Source of the DNA: Breoghania sp037026715
Lineage (GTDB): Bacteria > Pseudomonadota > Alphaproteobacteria > Rhizobiales > Stappiaceae
Assembly (NCBI RefSeq): GCF_037026715.1
Contig: NZ_JBANCG010000006.1
Location: forward strand, 62,001-126,000
DNA: 64,000 nt
Direction: 5' to 3'
Part shown: one piece after another, positions 25,720 to 35,031 of the stretch
Layout of the letters: the number at the start of each line of letters is the position of its first letter
How positions within the stretch are numbered: the stretch's first letter is position 1
Made by a program: the position numbers and the translations under genes
The notes under the pieces: generated by a model
Databases searched by the model: none
The model's input: only the letters and a program-made list of their open reading frames with translations
What the model was told of the DNA's origin: nothing

Positions 25720-27032
25720 TGCTTGCCCAGGAGATCATTCGCAGAAAGCGCGACGGCGCGACCCTGACCGGCGAGGAAATCGCCGGTTTCATCGAGGGGC
25801 TGACTGCGGGCACGGTCACCGAGGGACAGGCCGCCGCTCTGGCGATGGCCGTCTTCTTCCGTGGCCTGACCATCGACGAGCGCGTGGCGCTGACACTTGC
25901 CATGCGCGACAGCGGCACGGTGCTCGACTGGTCCGATATCGACCGGCCCGTGCTCGACAAGCATTCAACAGGCGGGGTGGGCGACAACGTCTCGCTGATG
26001 CTCGCTCCCGCGCTCGCCGCCTGCGGCGCCGCCGTGCCGATGATCTCGGGCCGCGGTCTCGGCCACACGGGCGGCACCCTCGACAAACTCGATTCCATCC
26101 CCGGCTACACGTCCCAGCCCGACAACATGCTCTTTCGCAAGGTCGTGGCCGAGGTCGGCTGTGCCATCATCGGTCAGACTGCGGATCTGGCCCCTGCCGA
26201 CAAGCGTCTGTACGCTATCCGTGACGTGACGGGGACGGTGGAAAGCCTCGATCTGATTACCGCCTCGATCCTGTCAAAGAAACTCGCCGCCGGACTTCAG
26301 GGACTGGTTCTCGACGTGAAGTGGGGCTCCGGTGCCTTCATGGGCAGCCTGAAGGAAGCCGAAGCGCTCGCGCAAAGTCTGGTGGATGTTGCCAATGGTG
26401 CAGGCCTCCGGACCACGGCGCTACTGACCGACATGAACGAGCCGCTGGCCAGTGCGGCGGGCAATGCGGTGGAGGTGCAGAATGCCGTCGACTTTCTGAC
26501 CGGCCGGCATATCGACAACCGCCTGCTCGACGTCACCGTGGCACTCGGCGGCGAACTGCTGGCGACCGGCGGCTTCGTGGCCGACGCGCGCGAAGGCGCG
26601 GACAGGATACACGCGGCCTTCGACAGCGGCCGGGCTGCGGAATTATTCGGCCAGATGGTTGCCGCGCTCGGTGGTCCGGCCGACTTTATGGAAAAGGCGG
26701 AAGCCTATCTGCCCTCAAGCCCCGTCGTCCGCGAGATCCGCGCCGATGATGCCGGTCTGGTCCGCGCGATTGACGCACGTGCCGTCGGCATCGCGGTTAT
26801 CGAACTCGGTGGCGGCCGGCGCCGGGCGGAAGATGCCATCGATCCGCGCGTCGGCTTCACGCAGCTTGCCGGCATCGGCATGCCGGTCGGGCCGCAAGAG
26901 GAGCCGCTGGCGGTGGTTCATGCCGCCGACGATGCCGCCGCAGACAGGGCGGCTGAGGCCCTGCGATCCGCCTACACGATCGGTGGCGAAATCGCGGATC
27001 ACGATGTCATCGCCCGCCGCATCGCGCCCTGA
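25719..27032 (+). CDS. deoA: Thymidine phosphorylase
   Basis: 437 residues, matching E. coli DeoA. Signature motifs are DKHSTGGVGD (phosphate binding), SGRGLGHTGGTLDKLDSIPGY (the family PROSITE region) and LSKKLAAG. It phosphorolyses thymidine and deoxyuridine to base and deoxyribose-1-phosphate. The ATG at 25719 overlaps the deoC stop as TGATG; a long open frame further upstream is a shadow of deoC. It passes product to DeoB encoded 90 bases downstream, after a short spacer with two small hairpins. Confidence 0.95.
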   Translation: MLAQEIIRRKRDGATLTGEEIAGFIEGLTAGTVTEGQAAALAMAVFFRGLTIDERVALTLAMRDSGTVLDWSDIDRPVLDKHSTGGVGDNVSLMLAPALAACGAAVPMISGRGLGHTGGTLDKLDSIPGYTSQPDNMLFRKVVAEVGCAIIGQTADLAPADKRLYAIRDVTGTVESLDLITASILSKKLAAGLQGLVLDVKWGSGAFMGSLKEAEALAQSLVDVANGAGLRTTALLTDMNEPLASAAGNAVEVQNAVDFLTGRHIDNRLLDVTVALGGELLATGGFVADAREGADRIHAAFDSGRAAELFGQMVAALGGPADFMEKAEAYLPSSPVVREIRADDAGLVRAIDARAVGIAVIELGGGRRRAEDAIDPRVGFTQLAGIGMPVGPQEEPLAVVHAADDAAADRAAEALRSAYTIGGEIADHDVIARRIAP

Positions 27033-27121
27033 GCGCCGCGCTGCGTGATATCGAATTTGAGCGGCACGTGAAAAGTGCCCTTTCCGGCCTCGATGGCCGG
27101 CAGCGACAATGAGGAAACCCA

Positions 27122-28342
27122 ATGGGCCGTGCCATTTTGATGGTGCTTGATTCCTTCGGGATCGGTGGCGCCGGCGACGCCGACCGCTTCGGCGATTTCG
27201 GGGCCGATACGCTCGGCCATATCGCGGAGGCCTGCGCGCGCGGCGCCGGCGACAGGCCCGGCCTGCGCTCCGGCATCCTGCAGCTTCCCAACCTGGACCG
27301 TCTCGGCCTCGGCAACGCGGCCGTCGCCTCCAACGGCATCCGTCCGCCGGGACTTGAATACTACGGCGCGCCGGAGGGGCTTTGGGGCTATGCGGCGGAG
27401 GTCTCCCACGGCAAGGACACCCCGTCGGGACACTGGGAGATCGCCGGCGTTCCGGTTCTTTTCGACTGGGGCTATTTCCCCGATACGGTTCCCACGTTCC
27501 CGCAGGAACTGACGAAGGCCTTCATCGCCCGCGCCGAAATTCCGGGCATTCTCGGCGACAAGCATGCCTCGGGCACGGAGATCATCAAGGAGCTGGGCGA
27601 GGAGCACGTGCGGACGGGAAAGCCGATCTGCTACACGTCGGGCGACAGCGTTTTCCAGATCGCCGCGCATGAGGAGCATTTCGGGCTGGAACGGCTCTAC
27701 CGGATCTGCGAGATCGCGCGCGAACTGGTCGATCCCTACAACATCGGCCGCGTCATCGCCCGCCCGTTCGTGGGAGAGAGCGCCGAGAATTTCCAGCGTA
27801 CCGGCAACAGGCGCGACTATTCCGTGCTGCCGCCGGAGCCGACCCTGCTCGACAGGGCGAAGCAGGCGGGCCGGAAGGTGATAGCGGTCGGCAAGATATC
27901 CGACATCTTCGCCCATCAGGGCGTGACGAAGGTGATGAAGGCGACAGGCAACGAGGCGCTGTTCGAGGCGAACCTCAAGGCCGTCGACGAGGCCGGCGAC
28001 GGCGATCTCGTCTTCACGAATTTCGTCGACTTCGACATGCTCTACGGCCACCGTCGCGACGTGCCGGGCTATGCCGCGGCGCTGGAGGCGTTCGATAAGC
28101 GCCTGCCGGAGATCGAGGCTCGTCTGAAGCCTGGCGATATCGCCATCCTGACCGCCGACCATGGCTGCGATCCGACCTGGCACGGCACGGATCACACGCG
28201 CGAGCATGTTCCCGTTCTTGCCTTCGGGCCGGGTATCGCCGGCCGCCCGATCGGCGCGCGTCCGACCTATGCGGACATCGGGGCGAGCATCGCCCGGCAT
28301 CTGGATCTGCCCCCGGGCAAGCATGGCCGAAGCTTCCTGTGA
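27122..28342 (+). CDS. deoB: Phosphopentomutase
   Basis: 406 residues of the alkaline phosphatase superfamily. Metal and active-site motifs are visible: LDSFGIGGAGDA at the N-terminus, KDTPSGHWE, the phospho-threonine region KDTPSG, and TADHGCDPTWHGTDHTREHVP near the C-terminus. It interconverts (deoxy)ribose-1- and -5-phosphate, joining the phosphorylases to DeoC and the pentose phosphate pathway. It is separated from add by about 200 bases that encode nothing recognisable, so add may have added control. Confidence 0.95.
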   Translation: MGRAILMVLDSFGIGGAGDADRFGDFGADTLGHIAEACARGAGDRPGLRSGILQLPNLDRLGLGNAAVASNGIRPPGLEYYGAPEGLWGYAAEVSHGKDTPSGHWEIAGVPVLFDWGYFPDTVPTFPQELTKAFIARAEIPGILGDKHASGTEIIKELGEEHVRTGKPICYTSGDSVFQIAAHEEHFGLERLYRICEIARELVDPYNIGRVIARPFVGESAENFQRTGNRRDYSVLPPEPTLLDRAKQAGRKVIAVGKISDIFAHQGVTKVMKATGNEALFEANLKAVDEAGDGDLVFTNFVDFDMLYGHRRDVPGYAAALEAFDKRLPEIEARLKPGDIAILTADHGCDPTWHGTDHTREHVPVLAFGPGIAGRPIGARPTYADIGASIARHLDLPPGKHGRSFL

Positions 28343-28550
28343 GGTCGGCGCTTTGACCGCAAGGATGGATCCAATGCAGGCAAGGCGCTTCAACGCGACG
28401 GAGGACGGACGGCTGGCGCACAAGCGGGCGCCGAACCGCTCGCGGCGCTCTCGCCATGCCTTCGATCTGCAGGGCGGCGATGGAACGGCTGAGCGGCCGT
28501 CCGACAACCGGCTGCGTCGTTCTGCCGACAAGCTTATGCGTGGTTTCTGA

Positions 28551-29555
28551 ATGCGCCCGACGGCGGAACTCCATTGCCATATCGAGGGGGCCGCTCCGCC
28601 TGCTCTCGTGCGCAAGCTCGGCGAACGCCACGGCATTTCGCTCGATGGTCTCTTCACGCCCGAAGGCGGCTATGCGTGGCACGATTTCACATCGTTCCTC
28701 GCAGCATATGACCGGGCGGCCTCCGTCTTCCGCACGCCGCAGGATTACGCCGATCTCGCGCACACCCATTTCGCGACTTCAGCCCGCGAAGGCATGATCT
28801 ACGGCGAGATCTTCATCTCGCCCGATCATGCGGCCAATGCCGGCCTTTCCTACGCCAGCTATGTTGAAGGGCTGGCGGCCGGTATCGAGCGTGCCCGCGA
28901 GGAGACGGAGGTGGAAGGCCGGATGATTGTGGTCGGCGTCAGGCATCTCGGCGAAGAGGCGGTGGAGCGCGCCGCGCGCATAATGGTTGAGGAGCCGCAC
29001 CCGCTCGTCACCGGGTTCGGGCTTGCAGGCGACGAGAGACAAGGGCGGGCTGCGGACTTTGCGCGGGCCTTCACGCTGGCGGGGGAGGCCGGATACGGGC
29101 TCACAGCCCATGCCGGAGAGTTTGGCGGTCCGGAGAATGTCGCAGACGTGCTGGACCATCTGGCCGTCTCGCGCATCGGCCATGGTGTGCGCGCGATCGA
29201 GGATCCTGCGCTTGTCGCCCGGCTTGCGGACGAACAGGTTGTGCTGGAAATCTGCCCGGGCTCGAACATCGCGCTTGGTGTCTGTTCCGATCTTGCCAGC
29301 CACCCCATCGGCCTGCTGCGCCGGGCCGGCGTCGCCGTCACCCTGAATTCCGATGACCCGCCGTTTTTCGACACGACGCTTGCCCGTGAACACGAGGAAA
29401 TGGCACGGACGCAAGGCTGGGACGACAGCGCGCTGGAAGCGTTGACGAGGACCGCCCTGCGTGCGGCCTTTTGCGACGAGGAAACCCGCGGCCGTCTGCT
29501 TGCCCGCCTTGACGGCCAGGATGTCGCCAACCCTCCCTTGAGGCTCACGCCATGA
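28551..29555 (+). CDS. add: Adenosine deaminase
   Basis: 334 residues, as in E. coli Add. The zinc ligands are H8 and H10 (ELHCHIEG), H187 (THAHAGE-type, here LTAHAGE with catalytic E190) and D268 with D269 (NSDDPPFF); H211 lies in SRIGHG. It converts adenosine and deoxyadenosine to inosine and deoxyinosine for PunA. Adenine deaminase-like paralogues share these motifs, but the N-terminal HCHIEG and the operon context favour adenosine. Its stop overlaps the next start by ATGA. Confidence 0.92.
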   Translation: MRPTAELHCHIEGAAPPALVRKLGERHGISLDGLFTPEGGYAWHDFTSFLAAYDRAASVFRTPQDYADLAHTHFATSAREGMIYGEIFISPDHAANAGLSYASYVEGLAAGIERAREETEVEGRMIVVGVRHLGEEAVERAARIMVEEPHPLVTGFGLAGDERQGRAADFARAFTLAGEAGYGLTAHAGEFGGPENVADVLDHLAVSRIGHGVRAIEDPALVARLADEQVVLEICPGSNIALGVCSDLASHPIGLLRRAGVAVTLNSDDPPFFDTTLAREHEEMARTQGWDDSALEALTRTALRAAFCDEETRGRLLARLDGQDVANPPLRLTP

Positions 29556-30862
29556 TCAAAGACGAGAAATCCGGCTTCGGCCCCGTCGCGGACGACCTGC
29601 CCGAAGGCTATGACGAGGCGCTTGCTCACGAGGCCCGGCAGCTCATGACCAGTGCCGCCGTTCGCAGGCGCGCGGATCTGTTGTTTCGGCGGGCACTGGG
29701 GCAGGGGCTCGATCATGTGGCGGTAGACATGAGCGCGCTTGATCCTGCGGCCGACCGTGTCGCCGCTTTGATCCAAGAGCGCTGGCCCGATCTTGCCCTG
29801 CCGTTCCATTCGCTGTGGCGCCGCTTCGAAGCCGGCGGCCATGATCGCTTCGCTGGTCTCGCCAATGCGCGGCAATGGGCGGACGTGCGCGAAATGGGGC
29901 GGGCTGCCTTCGACATGGCGCTCGTCAGCGGCTTCCTCGGCATCGTTGCGCCCACTGACTGGGGCTATGATGACGGAATATCGCAGGAACGTTATGGCGG
30001 CGAAGAGGGACTTGCGATCGCAAGTCTTGCGATGATTGCGAGCGGGCTCTTCTCCGGCGTCCCGGGCGATCCGCTGCGTGCCGATGCAGGGCAACTGGTG
30101 CGGATATCGACAGACGAAATCGCCTCCGGCCTGCAGGTCGGAGCCGGAGCTGATGCGGGGCTGATGGATTGCGCTGGCCGGGCCGAAGCGCTGCGGCGAC
30201 TGGGCGAAGCTGTGGGCCTTCGCGACGATCTCTTCTCTCGCGAGGACGATCCGCGTCCCGGCGGTCTTTTCGATCTGCTTTTCGACGAGGGGCTTTCCGG
30301 CCCCCTGTCTGCACAACGCATTCTGGATGTGGTCGCTGACGGTTTGGTGCCGGTCTTTGCCGGCGGGCCGCAGCTTGGCGGTATCCCGCTTGGGGATACC
30401 CATCACCATCCGGCCGTGGCCGGCGAGGGGACCGCGCCGGCGACCGAAGGTCTGCTGCCGCTTCATTCCCGCCTGCAGCGTCTCGTGACCGACCTTGCCG
30501 AACCGCTCGTCTGGGCCGGTGTTGAAATCGTCGGGCTTGAGACGCTGACAGCCTGCAGCGATCCGCAGGCCGTCGGTCTGCTTTTCGATCTGGCGCTCTT
30601 GAAGCGGATCGGACCTGCCGTCACGCAGACTGAGCCCGATATTGGCGATGCCCTGGTGGTTGAATCTCGAGGGCTTACGGTTGCGCTTTTTGATCGACTC
30701 GCGGCAAAGGTGCGCGAACGTCTGGGCGTCACCGAGGAGGAAATGCCGCTCGCCGGCCTGCTGGAAGGCGGCATGCGATATGCCGCAGGCAAGATTGCAC
30801 TGGAAAAGCGCGACAGCGCGGCGCCGGCACTTCTGTTCGCAGGCGCCGACAGGTTACTGTGA
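29552..30862 (+). CDS. URC4/urg3-family (DUF1688) uracil catabolism protein
   Basis: 436 residues, recognised as the DUF1688 family that includes yeast Urc4 and Aspergillus urg3. Landmarks are SLWRRFEAGG near residue 85, FLGIVAPTDWGY- type motifs, the LLDA-like region GIPLGDTHHHPA and the C-terminal LEGGMRYAAGKIALEKR. In the yeast URC pathway uracil is first made into UMP and then opened by a GTP-cyclohydrolase-like Urc1. Urc4 is essential but its reaction is not defined. Here it is coupled to add (ATGA) and followed directly by upp, which matches the yeast partner Urc6. No URC1 gene is in the window. Confidence 0.82.
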   Translation: MIKDEKSGFGPVADDLPEGYDEALAHEARQLMTSAAVRRRADLLFRRALGQGLDHVAVDMSALDPAADRVAALIQERWPDLALPFHSLWRRFEAGGHDRFAGLANARQWADVREMGRAAFDMALVSGFLGIVAPTDWGYDDGISQERYGGEEGLAIASLAMIASGLFSGVPGDPLRADAGQLVRISTDEIASGLQVGAGADAGLMDCAGRAEALRRLGEAVGLRDDLFSREDDPRPGGLFDLLFDEGLSGPLSAQRILDVVADGLVPVFAGGPQLGGIPLGDTHHHPAVAGEGTAPATEGLLPLHSRLQRLVTDLAEPLVWAGVEIVGLETLTACSDPQAVGLLFDLALLKRIGPAVTQTEPDIGDALVVESRGLTVALFDRLAAKVRERLGVTEEEMPLAGLLEGGMRYAAGKIALEKRDSAAPALLFAGADRLL

Positions 30863-30913
30863 GCCATCAACGATAGACTTGAGGCCGGCAGGCCAAGAAA
30901 AGGAGTTTCCGGC

Positions 30914-31543
30914 ATGAGCACGGCGACCGTCATCGATCATCCGCTGGTGCAGCACAAGCTCACCATCATGCGTGACAAGGAAACCTCCACATCGAGCTTC
31001 CGGCAGCTCCTGCGCGAGATCGCGCATCTGATGTGCTATGAGGTCACCCGCGATCTTGAGCTGACCGAAATCACCATCGAGACGCCGATTGCCGAAATGC
31101 GGGCGCCGACGCTGGCCGGAAAGAAGCTCGTCTTCTGTTCGATCCTGCGCGCCGGCAACGGCTTGCTGGAAGGTATGCTCGATCTGGTGCCGTCGGCCCG
31201 CGTCGCCCATATCGGCCTCTACCGCGATCCCAAGACGCTGATCCCGGTGGAGTACTACTTCAAGGCGCCGGAGGATCTTGAGGACCGGCTCATCATCGTC
31301 GTCGATCCGATGCTGGCCACCGCCAATTCCGCCATTGTCGCCGTGGAACGGCTGAAGGAGCGCGGCGCGAAGAACCTGCGCTTCGTTTGCCTTCTGGGCG
31401 CCCCGGAAGGGGTAAGGAAATTCTCCGAGGCCCATCCGGACGTGCCGATCTTCACAGCCGCGATCGACGAGAAGCTCAACGAGCACGCCTATATCGTCCC
31501 CGGCCTCGGCGATGCCGGCGATCGCATGTACGGAACGAAGTAA
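30914..31543 (+). CDS. upp: Uracil phosphoribosyltransferase
   Basis: 209 residues, the standard UPRT length. The PRPP-binding loop is IIVVDPMLATANSA (about residues 125-138). The uracil-specific C-terminal region YIVPGLGDAGDRMYGTK and the SILRAGNGLLEGM loop are intact. It converts uracil and PRPP to UMP. An AAGGAG ribosome site precedes the ATG. As the last gene of the block it salvages the uracil released by DeoA, or primes it for the URC route if that route is complete in this organism. Confidence 0.96.
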   Translation: MSTATVIDHPLVQHKLTIMRDKETSTSSFRQLLREIAHLMCYEVTRDLELTEITIETPIAEMRAPTLAGKKLVFCSILRAGNGLLEGMLDLVPSARVAHIGLYRDPKTLIPVEYYFKAPEDLEDRLIIVVDPMLATANSAIVAVERLKERGAKNLRFVCLLGAPEGVRKFSEAHPDVPIFTAAIDEKLNEHAYIVPGLGDAGDRMYGTK

Positions 31544-31623
31544 CACCTGGAACGGGGCATGGCTCGCAGCCGATCCCTGTGCGTCCCGACCCGTGCCAGT
31601 GCAGTGCCTGTGTGCGCTCCGGC

Positions 31624-32310
31624 CTATTTCACCAGCGTTTCCAGGAACGCGGCGAGATCGTCGGTGACGTAATCGACGTGCGGGGCGTTGCGGCCCTTCA
31701 GTTCCCAGTCCTCGCGAAAGACTTCGCGCGTCCCGCCCGGCACCACCAGCACGGTGCGCATGCCGAGATCGTGCGGAACTTTCAGATTGCGCGCCAGGTC
31801 CTCGAACATCGCGGCTTTGTGTGCCTCGATACCGTAGAGCCGGATGAAACGCTCATAGGTCTCCGCATAGGGTTTGGGCATCAGTTCGGCTTCCTCGATG
31901 CCGAACGTGTCGGAAAAATAGTCGAAGATGCCGAGCTTGGTCGCAACCGCGCGCGCGTGGTTGCGGGTGCCGTTCGTCATGATGAATTTGCGGCCTGGCA
32001 AACGGCCGATCGCCTCTCCGAGCCTCAGATCCGGCCTCAGCGCCTCGTGATCGATATCGTGCACGAATTCCAGAAAGTCGTCCGGCTCGATGGCATATTC
32101 CATCATCAGCCCGCGCAGCGTCGTTCCGTAGCGTCGGTAGTAGTCCTTCTGGATCCGTTGCGCATCCTCGCGGCTCATGCCCGTCAGCCGGATCACGTAG
32201 TCGACGATCCTGTCATCGATCTGGGCGAACAGGTTCGTCTGCGCCGGATAAAGCGTGTTGTCGAGATCGAAGACCCAGTCGGTGACCGAGCTGAACGCGT
32301 TCATTGGCAT
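31624..32310 (-). CDS. HAD-family pyrimidine 5'-nucleotidase
   Basis: About 228 residues of the SDT1/Phm8-like pyrimidine 5'-nucleotidase family of HAD hydrolases. The nucleophile motif FDLDNTLYP lies near the N-terminus, the second motif is FIMTNGTRNH and the third AAMFEDLARNLKVPHDLGM. The start is ATG 32310 or 32304, with no clear ribosome site. It would dephosphorylate UMP or CMP. It lies convergent to upp, the reverse reaction in salvage terms, but on the same strand as argB and engB, so regulation is probably separate from the nucleoside block. Confidence 0.88.
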   Translation of the reverse strand: MPMNAFSSVTDWVFDLDNTLYPAQTNLFAQIDDRIVDYVIRLTGMSREDAQRIQKDYYRRYGTTLRGLMMEYAIEPDDFLEFVHDIDHEALRPDLRLGEAIGRLPGRKFIMTNGTRNHARAVATKLGIFDYFSDTFGIEEAELMPKPYAETYERFIRLYGIEAHKAAMFEDLARNLKVPHDLGMRTVLVVPGGTREVFREDWELKGRNAPHVDYVTDDLAAFLETLVK

Positions 32311-32499
32311 CGGGGGAGGGCTCGTGAGATTGGCGCCGCCGCGGGAATGCGGCGGCTGGGTGCCGGGGCAGGCAGGCGACCGCCTTCGAATAGGCGTCTG
32401 CACGCCGAGCGTCAATCGGGGGAAGCGCGTGGCCGCGTGGCCGCACCGGTCGCGCATGACCGCGAACGCGCTGCGTCGGCTTGCCGGAACCCCGAGGGG

Positions 32500-33417
32500 C
32501 TAACGCGTGATAAGGGTGCCCGCACCGCCTTCGGTGAAGAGTTCCAGAAGGACGGCATGCGGGACCTTGCCGTTGAGGATGACGACACCCTCCACGCCCC
32601 GGTCAAGTGCATCGATGCACGTCTCGACCTTCGGGATCATGCCGCCGGAAATCGTCCCGTCCACGATCAGCGCGCGCGCCTCGGCGGCGGTGAGCCGCTT
32701 GATCAGCTTGCCGTCCTTGCCGAGCACGCCCGCAACATCTGTCAGGAACATCAGCCGCGAGGCGTTCAGGGAGCCCGCGATGGCGCCCGCGAACGTATCG
32801 GCGTTGACGTTGTAGGTTTCGCCGTCCGCACCAGGCGCCACGGGGGCAACTACGGGGATCAGGTCTTCCTTCAAGACCAGCTTCAGCACGGTCGGGTCGA
32901 CCGTCTTCGGCTCGCCCACGAAACCCAGATCGACGATCTTCTCGATGTTGCTGTCCGGATCGACGACCGTGCGCGTCAGCCTGTCCACCACCACCATGCG
33001 GCCATCCTTGCCGCAAAGTCCGACCGCGCGTCCGCCTTCGGTATTGATGGTGTTGACGATGTCCTTGTTGATGCCGCCGGCCAGCACCATCTCCACGATC
33101 TCGACGGTCGCCTTGTCGGTAACGCGGAGCCCGCCGCGGAACTCGCTCTTGATGCCGAGCCGCTCCAGCATGGAGCCGATCTGGGGGCCGCCGCCGTGCA
33201 CGACCACCGGATGGACGCCCGACTGGCGCAGCAACGTGATGTCGCGCGCGAACGCTCGTGAAAGCTCCGGGTCGCCCATGGCGTGGCCGCCGTACTTCAC
33301 CACGACCGTGCGGTTGTCGTAGCGCTGCATGTAGGGCAGGGCTTCGGAGATGATGGTGGCGCGCGTCTGCGCGGGCGTCGAATGATTGTTCACTGCGGAG
33401 GTGTTTTCGTCGGTCAT
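32500..33417 (-). CDS. argB: Acetylglutamate kinase
   Basis: 305 residues. It shows the amino-acid kinase phosphate loop VVKYGGHAM, VVHGGGPQI, the N-acetylglutamate site GLRVTD and AGGINKDIV, the lysine in GKDGRMVVVDR and the C-terminal SGGMIPKVETC and GTLI end. It catalyses the second step of arginine synthesis. The engB-argB order with yidC and rnpA upstream is the standard alphaproteobacterial neighbourhood. The 117-base gap from engB shows no terminator. Confidence 0.96.
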   Translation of the reverse strand: MTDENTSAVNNHSTPAQTRATIISEALPYMQRYDNRTVVVKYGGHAMGDPELSRAFARDITLLRQSGVHPVVVHGGGPQIGSMLERLGIKSEFRGGLRVTDKATVEIVEMVLAGGINKDIVNTINTEGGRAVGLCGKDGRMVVVDRLTRTVVDPDSNIEKIVDLGFVGEPKTVDPTVLKLVLKEDLIPVVAPVAPGADGETYNVNADTFAGAIAGSLNASRLMFLTDVAGVLGKDGKLIKRLTAAEARALIVDGTISGGMIPKVETCIDALDRGVEGVVILNGKVPHAVLLELFTEGGAGTLITR

Positions 33418-33534
33418 GTCCGATCCTGTGCCCGGTTCGGAAAGCGTCTATAGACCAATTTGCGTTCCGGGTTAACCGCAATTGCCGATGGAAATATTCC
33501 GCAGCGCAAGCAAGGCGCCGTTCGTGGCGTCGGT

Positions 33535-34224
33535 TCAGCGCGGGAGGGCGGGGGCGACGAAGCCTCCGAGTTCCGCGATCGTCGCGCGCAACTCGGCAAG
33601 CCCTGTGCCCTTCTCGCTGGAGGTCGCGAGGACGACGGGGAAGGCGGCCGGCCGCCGGCCGATCTCCTCCTGCGTCTGACGGATGAGCTTCTCAAGCGCC
33701 GGTGGCTTAACCTTGTCTGCCTTGGTCAGCACGATCTGGTAGGTCACTGCGGCCGTATCCAGCGCCTTGAGGGCGGCGAGGTCGTTGCCCTTGAGCCCGT
33801 GCCGGGCATCGACAAGCACGAACACCCGGCGCAGATTCGGTCGTCCGCGCAGGTAGTCGAAAATCAGGCTCGTCCAGGCATCCACGGTCTTCTTTGGTGC
33901 CTCAGCATAACCGTAGCCGGGCATGTCGACGATGGTGATCGGCTCCGCTCCGCCAAAATCGGAGGTGGAGAAGAAATTGAGGAGCTGCGTGCGACCGGGC
34001 GTGTTGGAGGTTCGCGCCAGTCCGTTGCGACCGGTCACCGCGTTGATGAGGCTCGACTTGCCGACATTGGAGCGGCCCGCGAAGGCGACCTCGACGCCCT
34101 TGGGCGGGACAAGCTGATCGTAACGCGCGACCGATGTCACGAAATCCCAGGTGCGGGCAAACAGAAGCCGGCCGGCTTCAAGAGCCGCGGCGCGCGCTTC
34201 GCTATCGTCTGGGTTCTGGTCCAT
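33535..34224 (-). CDS. engB: Ribosome biogenesis GTPase EngB (YihA/YsxC)
   Basis: 229 residues. TRAFAC GTPase motifs are G1 GRSNVGKSS (50-58), G2 in TPGRTQLLNFF, G3 DMPGYGYA and G4 TKADK. The N-terminal extension of about 40 residues is usual in alphaproteobacteria. It assists 50S subunit maturation in the cytoplasm. It lies 63 bases downstream of an acetyltransferase gene that interrupts the usual yidC-engB adjacency. Confidence 0.95.
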   Translation of the reverse strand: MDQNPDDSEARAAALEAGRLLFARTWDFVTSVARYDQLVPPKGVEVAFAGRSNVGKSSLINAVTGRNGLARTSNTPGRTQLLNFFSTSDFGGAEPITIVDMPGYGYAEAPKKTVDAWTSLIFDYLRGRPNLRRVFVLVDARHGLKGNDLAALKALDTAAVTYQIVLTKADKVKPPALEKLIRQTQEEIGRRPAAFPVVLATSSEKGTGLAELRATIAELGGFVAPALPR

Positions 34225-34287
34225 GGATCTCTTCTAGGGCAACTCGTTTTCCGGGGGAACCACCGAAAGGGTGGCAAAGGGTTCGTA

Positions 34288-34977
34288 TTATTCGGGCGAC
34301 GCAGGAGATTGACTGGCTCCTTGCGCGCTAGGCAGCGAAGTCGCGGCGCGTTCCAGAGCGTCGATATCGGCGCCGCGAATGCGGTCCAGGTGGCGGCCGA
34401 TCTGTTCCGCCGGCCAATTCCACCAGGCGATGGCCAGCAGCCGGTCGATGGTCTTGTTGTCGAACCGCCTGCGGATAACGCGTGCCGGGTTGCCCACCGC
34501 AATTGCATAAGGCGGAATATCGCTGGCCACGACGGCGCGCGTCCCGACGATTGCACCGTCGCCGATGGTGATGCCCGGCATGATCGTCGCTTCCCGGCCG
34601 ATCCAGACATCGTTGCCGATGGTCGTATCGCCGCGCAGGCCCGCGTCGATCGTGGCAAAGTCGAAGCCCTCGTCCCACCCTTGTCCGAATATGTTGAAGG
34701 GATAGGCGGAAAGCCCCGTCATCGCATGATTGGCGCCGTTCATGATGAACTGCGCACCCATTGCGATTGCCGTGAACCGGCCGATGATCAGCCGGTCGCC
34801 GAGAAACTCGAAATGGTAGCGAACGCAGCGGTCTTGGAACCCGGCCGCGCCATCGTCGTCGTGATAGTAGGTGTAATCGCCAACGAAAATGTTCGGCCGG
34901 GATATGGCGTTTTTCAGGAAGACCGTGTGGGGTTCGCCGTTGAACGGGTAGAGGCAGTCCGGATCGGGGCCATGCAT
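34288..34977 (-). CDS. Vat/CatB-like hexapeptide-repeat acetyltransferase
   Basis: 229 residues from the ATG at 34977, which has GAGGA 8 bases upstream. It is a left-handed beta-helix (hexapeptide repeat) xenobiotic acetyltransferase. It shows NHAMTGLSAYPFN with the catalytic-type histidine (NGANH), then TTIGNDVWIGREATIMPGITIGDGAIVGTRAVV and VGNPARVIRRRF. These features match streptogramin Vat and type B chloramphenicol acetyltransferases, but many relatives have unknown substrates, so resistance is not claimed. It sits between yidC and engB, and a 16-bp palindrome lies 39 bases upstream of its start. Confidence 0.85.
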   Translation of the reverse strand: MHGPDPDCLYPFNGEPHTVFLKNAISRPNIFVGDYTYYHDDDGAAGFQDRCVRYHFEFLGDRLIIGRFTAIAMGAQFIMNGANHAMTGLSAYPFNIFGQGWDEGFDFATIDAGLRGDTTIGNDVWIGREATIMPGITIGDGAIVGTRAVVASDIPPYAIAVGNPARVIRRRFDNKTIDRLLAIAWWNWPAEQIGRHLDRIRGADIDALERAATSLPSAQGASQSPASPE

Positions 34978-35015
34978 GGTGTCGTCCTCATGCTGGAGAG
35001 AAGATGCCGGCTCAC

Positions 35016-35031
35016 ATGCGATCGATCGCAT
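35016..35031. promoter_or_regulatory. Perfect 16-bp palindrome upstream of the acetyltransferase
   Basis: ATGCGATCGATCGCAT is fully self-complementary and lies in the 184-base gap after yidC, 39 bases before the acetyltransferase start. It could be an operator; it also carries two GATC sites and two overlapping CGATCG sites. No cognate regulator is adjacent. Confidence 0.4.

Noticed and set aside
28343..28550. Short open frame between deoB and add
   Set aside because: No ribosome site and no recognisable protein; treated as spacer.
28859..30466. 535-codon open frame antisense to add and the URC4 gene
   Set aside because: No start signals or homology; both opposite-strand genes are well supported and overlap by ATGA.
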